Source: Methylacidiphilaceae bacterium UBA1321 (lineage in GTDB: Bacteria > Verrucomicrobiota > Verrucomicrobiia > Methylacidiphilales > UBA1321). From it: a stretch of 18,326 nt of DNA. The notes under the pieces are model-generated. The model searched no databases. It saw only the letters and a program-made list of their open reading frames with translations, and was not told where the DNA came from. Where the stretch lies: the NCBI GenBank assembly GCA_002306945.1, contig DBTH01000081.1, positions 1 to 18,326 on the forward strand, given 5' to 3'. Shown here piece after piece: positions 1-6,208 of this stretch (its first letter is position 1; the number at the start of each line of letters is the position of its first letter). The position numbers and the translations under genes are program-made.

Positions 1-416
1 GGCATGGAATCGCGGGCGCCGGAGCGAACCGAGAGGAGTAGCGGGTTGGTGGTGCTGCCGAACTGGGTGCCGAGGCTCTTTTCCATCTTGGCGATGCCGG
101 CTTCGATCTGACCCTGGAGTTCCTTCGGGTAGGTGTTGCCGTGCTGATAGAAATAGGTACAGACTTCGGTGGTGATGGTGAAGCCTGGAGGCACGGGCAG
201 ACCGATGCGGGTCATTTCCGCGAGGTTGGCGCCTTTGCCGCCGAGGAGGGGTTTCATGGAACCGTTGCCATCGGCACGGCCATCGCCCCAAGTGTATACG
301 TACTTAGTGCCTTTGGCTTTGGCCGGCGCGACTTTTTTCGCGGCCTTGACAACAGGCTTTTTGGCGGATTTAGCCGCCACTTTTTTAACTGTTTTGTTCT
401 TTGATTTCTTGGACAT
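1..416 (-). CDS. ppdK: Pyruvate, phosphate dikinase, N-terminal part (runs off the window)
   Basis: Pyruvate phosphate dikinase interconverts pyruvate, ATP and phosphate with phosphoenolpyruvate, AMP and diphosphate in the cytoplasm. The minus strand from ATG 416-414 stays open to the window edge (138 codons). After about 36 residues it shows the family's start: KYVYTWGDGRADG, then KPLLGGKGANLAEM, then GLPVPPGFTITTEVC and LLLSVRSGARDSMP, which are the nucleotide-binding (ATP-grasp) segments of PPDK. The first 36 residues are an extra tail of Lys, Ala and Val with many KK and AKK steps and are not part of the usual enzyme. No other ATG lies between the tail and the conserved start, so the tail is probably translated, although an internal GTG at codon 13 could shorten it. 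The ribosome-binding site is weak (GAG about 7 bases upstream). The catalytic His and the PEP-binding domain lie outside the window. Confidence 0.93.
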   Translation of the reverse strand, partial: MSKKSKNKTVKKVAAKSAKKPVVKAAKKVAPAKAKGTKYVYTWGDGRADGNGSMKPLLGGKGANLAEMTRIGLPVPPGFTITTEVCTYFYQHGNTYPKELQGQIEAGIAKMEKSLGTQFGSTTNPLLLSVRSGARDSM

Positions 417-740
417 AAATTCTCAATAGTAGAGGTGGAAGAACCGACACTATCAGTCGCGGTGTTGCCGTCAAGTTTGCGTGTATAAATAAAGCTTATT
501 TTTGGTCATTAAGTTGTCTCCTGTACTTTCTGAGTAGCGCACTGTGCCAATAGCCCCATATCATGTGAAACTTGATAAGTGAATCTAATCCAGCGAGTTA
601 AGCTAAAGCGATCTCTCTGGCAACATGGACTTCCGCAAGCCGTGATTTCTCCGTTGGCGTGAAGCGGGTGTTTACGGGCGGATCGATGACATTGGGTTAA
701 CTATTCTTCAGGTTGATGCCGTTATTGGTGTCATACGCTC
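417..740. other. Intergenic region between divergent ppdK and glycosyltransferase genes
   Basis: These 324 bases separate two divergently transcribed genes and have no convincing ORF. They are more AT-rich than the flanking genes, especially 480-600. Apart from the candidate ppdK promoter I see no clear promoter for the plus-strand gene and no tRNA, repeat or strong hairpin. Confidence 0.6.
447..474 (-). promoter_or_regulatory. Candidate sigma70-type promoter of ppdK
   Basis: Read on the minus strand, TTGACG (474-469) and TAGTGT (452-447) are separated by 16 bases and lie about 30 bases upstream of the ppdK start codon. The -35 matches consensus at 5 of 6 positions and the -10 at 4 of 6. This is pattern matching only. 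Confidence 0.4.
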
Positions 741-2270
741 ATGACTACGGTGACCACATCTGCCACGACTTTCGACACGATTGTAATCCACAAAGGTGAA
801 AATTGGAGCGAAGCCCTCAGGAAGATTGGCCATAGTCGCAACGATATTTTTCTGGTCAACGGCGAAGTCGAGGACGCGAAGGCCACGGGCCGCGCTTTGC
901 AATCGATGGCTTTGGCCGATGACAAGCTGGGACTTGTCGCGGCGGTGACGTTGAAGATGTTCGATAATTTTGGGGGCCCGAGCGAATGCGTTTATTCTCA
1001 TGGCCGACGGATTTTGTCGCCGCTGGGATTGACTGCCGAACGGGCCAATCTGCGTTGGGCCAAAGTCCACGTCCAACCCGCTGGCAACGATCACGATCTG
1101 GTCACGACCCAATCGGTCTGGGGCTCGGCGGTTTTCATCAAACGCGAGCTGCTCGAAAAGATCGACGGCTTCGACGCGGGCTATCTCAAGGGCGGCAAGC
1201 TCGCCGTGCCGAACATTCTCATCGACGATCTCTGCCTGCAAGCGATGCTGGCCGGTTACCGATCGGCCTGCACCGGCAGGGTGGTGGCGCGCGTGACCGA
1301 CAAGGACGTGACCTATCCGTTGGAGATGAACGACACTTTCCTCCTCTGGGAAAACAAGTGGGGCTGGAATCCCTTCGTGCCGAATGTTTATCACCTGCGC
1401 CAACGTTGGAACGGCACTGTTCTGGGTCGCCCGATGATCGAAGATTTGCTCGACACCTGGGACGGCGAGGAGCCGTCGGTTGACGCGATCATGCTGACCG
1501 GCAACGCGCTTGGAAAATTGAAAACGTGCCTCGCCAGCATGGCCAAAACCGAGTACTCCCGCCTGCGTTTCAACATCCTCCTCAACGGCAGCGGCGCTCC
1601 GATCCGCCAGTATCTCTCAAAGCTCATCGCCGACGGTTTTCCTTTTCCGCTCAACGTCCTCGCCTGTCCCGTCAACGTCGGGGTGCCCGCTGGACTGAAC
1701 TGGTTGATGACGCAATGCAAGGCCCCCGTTGTCGCGCGGCTCGACGATGACATCGAAATGCCGCCGAACTGGCTGCGTGAAATGGTCGGCACGTTGCGCC
1801 ACTATCCACTGGCCGGAGCTGTGCTGCCCAACGCCAAAGTCAACCTCAGACAAGGCGGCTTCGCCCTGGTTTCCCCGATGCGGCTTTTCCCCTCGATGTG
1901 CTCCAGCGAACCGGCCGAAAAGATGCCCTCCTTTCCGTACCAATCGGTTCATCTGACCAATTTCATGGGCGGTGCCGCCGTTGTTTTTCGCAAGAAAGCA
2001 ATGGATCTGGCCGGAACCTACGACCTGCGGTTTTCCCCCACGCAAAACGAAGACATCGATTACGGCATGGCGTTGCGAGAGGCCGGTTACGACCTGATCG
2101 TCAATGGCCGTGTGATGATGATGCACCACACCACCGGATTGCAGGCGGGCGCTCACGATTCCTACCTCTCCTCGCTCTCGCAGAGGAAATTCTTCATGGC
2201 GAAATGGGGTCGATCTCCCGCCGTTCTCGAAGTGGCGCTGGACCGCGATGGGCGGGTCGTGGAGCCGTAA
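741..2270 (+). CDS. Two-domain family 2 glycosyltransferase, copy 1
   Basis: A 509-residue protein with a GT2 (GT-A fold) domain in its C-terminal half. This family transfers a sugar from a nucleotide donor to a glycan or protein at the cytoplasmic face. The C-terminal half begins near residue 248 (VDAIMLTGN), has the metal-binding acidic cluster RLDDDIEMP (D335-D337), the acceptor/catalytic-type NEDIDYG (E437, D438) and ends in ALDRDGRVVEP. Residues 8-220 look like a second, worn GT2 half: VNGEVE (40-44) stands where DxD is expected, followed by a GSAVFIKRELLEKIDGFD block and IDDLCLQA (D162, D163). There is no signal peptide or membrane helix. The chosen ATG is the first in frame and has no clear Shine-Dalgarno sequence. 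The stop overlaps the next gene as TAATG. Donor and acceptor sugars cannot be told from sequence; a rhamnosyl- or galactofuranosyl-type enzyme is possible. Confidence 0.85.
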   Translation: MTTVTTSATTFDTIVIHKGENWSEALRKIGHSRNDIFLVNGEVEDAKATGRALQSMALADDKLGLVAAVTLKMFDNFGGPSECVYSHGRRILSPLGLTAERANLRWAKVHVQPAGNDHDLVTTQSVWGSAVFIKRELLEKIDGFDAGYLKGGKLAVPNILIDDLCLQAMLAGYRSACTGRVVARVTDKDVTYPLEMNDTFLLWENKWGWNPFVPNVYHLRQRWNGTVLGRPMIEDLLDTWDGEEPSVDAIMLTGNALGKLKTCLASMAKTEYSRLRFNILLNGSGAPIRQYLSKLIADGFPFPLNVLACPVNVGVPAGLNWLMTQCKAPVVARLDDDIEMPPNWLREMVGTLRHYPLAGAVLPNAKVNLRQGGFALVSPMRLFPSMCSSEPAEKMPSFPYQSVHLTNFMGGAAVVFRKKAMDLAGTYDLRFSPTQNEDIDYGMALREAGYDLIVNGRVMMMHHTTGLQAGAHDSYLSSLSQRKFFMAKWGRSPAVLEVALDRDGRVVEP

Positions 2271-3865
2271 TGGGCTGCCGAAAAATGCCGCACTCTCCGA
2301 CACCTTTTCCAACCGTGCCCGGCGCTCCGTCCGGTGGCCAGCTTGGCGCCGTTCCCGCCCACTTCGAATGCGACATCCTCACGGTTCGTTCCATCCGCGA
2401 CTGGCCCGACACGCTCGGGCGCATCAGCCACAGCCGCAGCGACGTCCTCCTCCTCAGCGGCCAGGTCGCCAACTCCGATGCCACGCTGCGCCACCTGCGC
2501 CAAATTGCTCTGGCGCGATCCGATACCGGAATCGTTGCCGCGGCGACGGTGCGAACGATGACCGCATTTGGCGGCCAATACCGGCGGATTTTCTCCTGCG
2601 GCCGCTCGATTTTCACGCCCCTCGGATTGACAGCGGAGCCGATCAATCTCCACAGCGGCGAAGTCCCGGTCGAGGAGGAACTCTCCGAACTCATCGACGC
2701 GCCCTCCATCTGGAGCGGCGCTGTCTACATTAAACGCGCCCTGCTTGAGCGCATTCACGGTTTCGACACTTCTTATATTCCCTCCGGAGTTGACCTGGAA
2801 GTTCCCAACATTCTCTTTGACGACCTTTGCCTCCAGGCGCGTCAGGCCGCTTTCCGCGTCCTCTGCGCTAAAAACATCCTCGCCGACATCGATTCTCTTT
2901 CCGTCGAGTACCCCAACCAGTCCACTACCGCCTATTGCCATTGGCAGGAGAAATGGGGCTGGGATCCGTTCCTGCCCAACCCGCAACACTTCCGCCAACG
3001 CTGGCAGGGCACTGAATTCGGCCGCGTGATGACCGACGACCTTCTCGACATCTGGCCGCAGCCCGAACCCAAAGTCGATGTCGTCATGCTCACCGGCAAC
3101 TCCCTTGCCAAATTGCGCCCCTGCCTCGAATCCCTCGCCCGAACCGATTACCCTGCGCTCCAACTCCACATTCTCCTCAACGGCAGCAACGAACCGACTC
3201 GCCGTTACCTCCACCAACTCGCCAGCGACGGCCATTATCCTTTCCCCGTTCAACTCATCGCCACCCCCATCAACATCGGCGTCAGCGCCGGACTCAACTG
3301 GCTCCTGACCCATTGCGAAAATCCACTCATCGCCCGCCTTGACGACGACGTCGAACTGCCCGCCCAGTGGTTGCGTGACATGGTCGCCACCCTGCGCCGT
3401 TTCCCCTATGCCGGGGCCGTCCTGCCCGCCTATTCCATGCCCGCCGGAGACGAATGGAATCTCGCCAAACCGGGGCGCCTTTTCCCCCGATTCTGCGACA
3501 CCGAGCCCGCCGACAAAATGCCTCCTTTTCCCTACCGCAGTCTCTACCGTACCAACTTTTTCGCCGGAGCTGCCGCCGTCTGCCGCCGCAAGGCCGTCGA
3601 ACGCGCCGGCCCCTACGACATTCATTTTTCCCCTTCGCAAAACGAAGACATGGACCACGGCCTCGCCCTGCGCCTGGCCGGTTACGACATCCTTGTCAAC
3701 GGTCGCGTCATGGCTGTCCACCACTCCAGCGCGACCGACGGCGCTTCTCTCAAAACCATTTCCTCCGCACTCGCCCAGCGCCAGTTCCTTTCCCTCAAAT
3801 GGGGCCGCAGTCCCGCCATCGTCGAGCTCGCCCTCGACCGCGACGGGCGCGTCATCGAACCGTAA
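2270..3865 (+). CDS. Two-domain family 2 glycosyltransferase, copy 2 (tandem paralogue)
   Basis: A 531-residue protein colinear with its upstream neighbour from end to end and clearly its paralogue. Shared blocks include FGG...RRI/GRSIF, PLGLTAE, the GAVYIKRALLERIHGFD block, ILFDDLCLQA, KWGWDPFLPN, VVMLTGNSLAKL, ARLDDDVELP (D358-D360), SQNEDMDHG (E459, D460) and the ending ALDRDGRVIEP. As in copy 1, the N-terminal half lacks a DxD (LLSGQVAN in its place) while the C-terminal GT2 domain keeps its acidic motifs. The reading frame is open upstream inside copy 1, but ATG 2270 is chosen because it overlaps the copy 1 stop (TAATG), the usual sign of translational coupling. ATG 2285 is an alternative. 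The coding strand is markedly C-rich and G-poor compared with nadE and the VIT gene. Likely works in the same glycan pathway as copy 1. Confidence 0.85.
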   Translation: MGCRKMPHSPTPFPTVPGAPSGGQLGAVPAHFECDILTVRSIRDWPDTLGRISHSRSDVLLLSGQVANSDATLRHLRQIALARSDTGIVAAATVRTMTAFGGQYRRIFSCGRSIFTPLGLTAEPINLHSGEVPVEEELSELIDAPSIWSGAVYIKRALLERIHGFDTSYIPSGVDLEVPNILFDDLCLQARQAAFRVLCAKNILADIDSLSVEYPNQSTTAYCHWQEKWGWDPFLPNPQHFRQRWQGTEFGRVMTDDLLDIWPQPEPKVDVVMLTGNSLAKLRPCLESLARTDYPALQLHILLNGSNEPTRRYLHQLASDGHYPFPVQLIATPINIGVSAGLNWLLTHCENPLIARLDDDVELPAQWLRDMVATLRRFPYAGAVLPAYSMPAGDEWNLAKPGRLFPRFCDTEPADKMPPFPYRSLYRTNFFAGAAAVCRRKAVERAGPYDIHFSPSQNEDMDHGLALRLAGYDILVNGRVMAVHHSSATDGASLKTISSALAQRQFLSLKWGRSPAIVELALDRDGRVIEP

Positions 3866-3897
3866 TTTTGCAGAGCCGGAACCAAAATGCTTTTTTT
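3865..3897 (+). terminator. Weak possible terminator after the glycosyltransferase pair
   Basis: ATTTTG (3865-3870) can pair with CAAAAT (3883-3888) over a 12-base loop, followed by GC and seven T (3891-3897). The stem is short and AT-rich, so the call rests mostly on the T-run. Confidence 0.3.
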
Positions 3898-3923
3898 GAA
3901 AACCATCATTCCGTAAATGCCCG

Positions 3924-3953
3924 TTAAAATTTCGTCAAAGGTTTTACTCTAAT
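3924..3953 (+). promoter_or_regulatory. Candidate promoter of the HPt gene
   Basis: TTAAAA (3924-3929) and TCTAAT (3948-3953) are 18 bases apart, in a locally AT-rich stretch 20 bases upstream of the HPt start. The -10 matches consensus at 5 of 6 positions and the -35 at 4 of 6. Confidence 0.3.
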
Positions 3954-3973
3954 TTCACAACAGGAAAATCACC

Positions 3974-4327
3974 ATGACCCCCGCTGAACTCGATCCCAAC
4001 GCCATCGCCCAACTCCGTTCCCTCGACGAAAACGGCAGTGGCATCTTCAACCAACTCGTCGAAGCTTTCACCGCTGACACCGAGCGGCTCCTCGGCGAAT
4101 TGACCACCGCCGCCACCGCCGCCAACTTTGAAAAAACCCGCCACATCGCTCACACCATCAAGGGCAGTTCCGGCAACTTCGGCGCGCAATACATGCGTGA
4201 ACTCTGCATCGAAATCGAAGACGCCTGCAAACGCGAAAACAGCGCCCCGCTGGCCAATTCCGTCGAACGTCTCGCCGCCGAATACAAGCGGGTTCGCGAC
4301 ACGCTGCGCAGCATGACCGCCGGTTAA
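3974..4327 (+). CDS. Stand-alone histidine phosphotransfer (HPt) domain protein
   Basis: A 117-residue cytoplasmic protein consisting of one HPt domain, which relays a phosphoryl group between receiver domains in multistep phosphorelays. The signature is AHTIKGSSGNFGA with the phospho-accepting His at residue 60. It is preceded by helix FNQLVEAFTADTERLLGEL and followed by the helix with LCIEIEDACKRE, giving the four-helix bundle length typical of free HPt proteins. The start ATG has AGGAAA about 7 bases upstream. No histidine kinase or response regulator lies in the window, so its partners must be encoded elsewhere. It sits 108 bases after the glycosyltransferase pair and may be separately transcribed. 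The domain call is secure, the pathway unknown. Confidence 0.9.
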   Translation: MTPAELDPNAIAQLRSLDENGSGIFNQLVEAFTADTERLLGELTTAATAANFEKTRHIAHTIKGSSGNFGAQYMRELCIEIEDACKRENSAPLANSVERLAAEYKRVRDTLRSMTAG

Positions 4328-4330
4328 CAT

Positions 4331-4365
4331 ACCGCGCCAGTTGACGCCGCTTTCAGCGCGGTTTT
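4331..4365 (+). terminator. Possible weak terminator after the HPt gene
   Basis: ACCGCGC (4331-4337) pairs with GCGCGGT (4356-4362) and the stem runs into TTTT (4362-4365). The 18-base loop is long and the T-run short, and the site overlaps the -35 of the next candidate promoter, so read-through is likely. Confidence 0.35.
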
Positions 4366-4391
4366 GACATTTCGGGAGGGGGAATTAGACT
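4364..4391 (+). promoter_or_regulatory. Candidate nadE promoter close to the start codon
   Basis: A perfect TTGACA (4364-4369) and TAGACT (4386-4391, 4 of 6) are 16 bases apart. Only six bases separate the -10 from the ATG at 4398, so transcription would start at or next to the start codon, implying a leaderless or nearly leaderless mRNA. Confidence 0.4.
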
Positions 4392-4397
4392 CGGCGG

Positions 4398-6041
4398 ATG
4401 AAGCTGGCTTTGCTGCAACTTGATCCGACGGTGGGCGATTTTCCCGCCAACACGCGAAAACTTCTCGATGCGTACCGTCGGGCCTGTTCCCAGGGAGCCG
4501 AACTGGTGGTTGCTCCCGAGCTGTTCCTGTGTGGCTATCCGCCGCGCGATTTGCTTTTGCGGCCTGACTTTGTCGAACGCAATTTGCAGGCGCTTGCCGC
4601 CGTGGCGAAGGAAGTTGGCACGGTGCCGTTGTGCGTCGGTTACGTTGACCGCAATCCCGCGCGACCCGGTAAACCGTTGCTCAATGCCGCCGCCTTCATC
4701 GAGGGCGGACAGGTGCGGCACCGTGTGGTCAAGACGCTCCTGCCGACATACGACGTTTTCGACGAGGATCGCTATTTCGAACCGGCACACGCGGCGGTGC
4801 CGATTGAATTCAAGGGGCGCAAGCTCGCGCTCACTATTTGCGAGGACATCTGGAACGACGAAGATTTCTGGCCGCAGCGGTTGTATCGCCGCGATCCGGT
4901 GAAGGAACTCATCGCCGCCGGGGCCGAGCTCGTCGTCAATCTCTCCGCTTCGCCGTGGCACCGGGGCAAGGAAAAGACCCGGCTGGAAATGTTGCGCAAG
5001 GTGGCGCGCGATGAAGGCGTGGTTATTGTCCAGGCCAACGCAGTCGGCGGCAATGACGAACTCATTTTTGACGGGCACAGCGTGGCCATCGATGCGCGCG
5101 GCGAAGTCCTCACCCTTGCGCCCGGCTTCCGCGAGGAGATTGTCGTCGTCGATCTCGACACGCAAAAAAGTGCCCCGGTCGAATGGCCGCAGGACGAGGA
5201 ATTGCTTTTCGACGCGCTTTGCCTCGGCGTGCGCGATTATGTCGGCAAGTGCGGATTCAAATCGGTGGCGCTCGGCCTTTCCGGTGGTATCGACTCGGCG
5301 CTCGTGGCGACGATTGCGGCCCATGCGCTCGGGCCGGACAAGGTGCTGGGTGTGGCGTTGCCGTCGAAATTTTCGAGCGATCACAGTCTGCGCGACGCGG
5401 AGCAACTTGCCCGCAATCTCGGCATTCGCTACGAGGTGATCGAGATCGAACCCGCCGTCGCTGCCGTCAACGGCCAGCTCGCGGGAATTTTCTCGCAACA
5501 AAAAGCCGACGTGACCGAGGAAAATGTGCAATCCCGCCTGCGCGGATTGATCCTCATGGCCATCTCGAACAAGTTCGGCTCGCTCGTTTTGACCACCGGC
5601 AACAAATCCGAAATGGCCGTCGGCTACTGCACGCTCTACGGCGACATGTGCGGCGCGCTGGCGGTGATCGCGGACGTGTTCAAGACGGAGGTCTACGCCC
5701 TGTCGCGCTGGATCAACCGCGAGCGGGAAATCATTCCGGCCAGTTCGATCACGAAAGCCCCGAGTGCGGAGTTGCGCCCGAACCAGACCGACCAGGATTC
5801 GTTGCCGCCCTACGACGTGCTTGATGCGATCCTGCGCCATTACATCGTCGAAGAAGCCGGCGCGGAGGAATTGGTGAAGAAGGGGTTCGACCCGGCGGTG
5901 GTGCGCGATGTGATTAACAAGGTCACCTTCAGCGAATACAAACGCCGTCAGGCCGCGCCCGGTTTGAAAGTTTCCCCGCGCGCATTCGGCGTAGGCCGCC
6001 GCATCCCGGTTGCGCAGCGCTTCAAATCCCAGACAGCGTGA
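4398..6041 (+). CDS. nadE: Glutamine-dependent NAD+ synthetase
   Basis: Makes NAD+ from nicotinate adenine dinucleotide, ATP and glutamine, the last step of NAD synthesis in the cytoplasm. The 547-residue protein has two domains. Residues 1-265 are a carbon-nitrogen hydrolase (glutaminase) domain with the triad E41 (APELFLCGYPPRD), K112 (VVKTLLPTYDVFDE) and C148 (LTICEDIW), which releases ammonia. Residues 270-540 are the synthetase domain with the ATP-pyrophosphatase loop LSGGIDSAL (S295-S300), then TTGNKSEMAVGYCTLYGD and the conserved TKAPSAELRPNQTDQD segment. The length fits the shorter bacterial two-domain NadE class. The ATG is the first in frame and starts exactly at the family N-terminus. 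There is no Shine-Dalgarno at normal distance: GGAGGGGG (about 4375-4382) is 15 bases away. Neighbours are functionally unrelated. Confidence 0.97.
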   Translation: MKLALLQLDPTVGDFPANTRKLLDAYRRACSQGAELVVAPELFLCGYPPRDLLLRPDFVERNLQALAAVAKEVGTVPLCVGYVDRNPARPGKPLLNAAAFIEGGQVRHRVVKTLLPTYDVFDEDRYFEPAHAAVPIEFKGRKLALTICEDIWNDEDFWPQRLYRRDPVKELIAAGAELVVNLSASPWHRGKEKTRLEMLRKVARDEGVVIVQANAVGGNDELIFDGHSVAIDARGEVLTLAPGFREEIVVVDLDTQKSAPVEWPQDEELLFDALCLGVRDYVGKCGFKSVALGLSGGIDSALVATIAAHALGPDKVLGVALPSKFSSDHSLRDAEQLARNLGIRYEVIEIEPAVAAVNGQLAGIFSQQKADVTEENVQSRLRGLILMAISNKFGSLVLTTGNKSEMAVGYCTLYGDMCGALAVIADVFKTEVYALSRWINREREIIPASSITKAPSAELRPNQTDQDSLPPYDVLDAILRHYIVEEAGAEELVKKGFDPAVVRDVINKVTFSEYKRRQAAPGLKVSPRAFGVGRRIPVAQRFKSQTA

Positions 6042-6122
6042 CGGCAGAGTCACAACCCCGCACCCCTGTTACTCGACAGCGGTAGAGAATGTCCGGCTCC
6101 TGCGATAACGTACGGGGTGCGG
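6038..6122. repeat. Inverted repeats after nadE
   Basis: Two overlapping dyads follow nadE. GTGAC (6038-6042) pairs with GTCAC (6049-6053) and includes the stop codon. CCGCACCCC (6058-6066) is perfectly complementary to GGGGTGCGG (6114-6122) across 47 bases, and GTTA/TAAC (6068-6071, 6106-6109) could extend the stem inside. No T-run follows, so it is not a standard intrinsic terminator. It could be an RNA fold or a protein-binding site. Confidence 0.5.
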
Positions 6123-6208
6123 CGTCACGAGGCCCTTGTGACAAATTTTTTACAATTCTTTTGAAACGCCCTGACAACTGAAGCCGCGTTCTGCGGCAGA
6201 GTCGGGCT

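Noticed and set aside
1898..2269. Upstream extension of copy 2 inside copy 1
   Set aside because: The frame is open, but it overlaps the conserved C-terminal GT2 motifs of copy 1 and lacks homology to the copy 1 N-terminus; ATG 2270 with TAATG is the better start.
2162..3724. 520-codon open frame on the minus strand opposite glycosyltransferase copy 2
   Set aside because: A Gly/Val/Glu-rich shadow produced by the C-rich codons of copy 2; no domain is visible.
4353..6053. 566-codon open frame on the minus strand opposite nadE
   Set aside because: It is an antisense shadow of a clearly conserved gene. Its Arg/His/Glu-rich translation has no family motif, and such frames are common opposite GC-rich genes.
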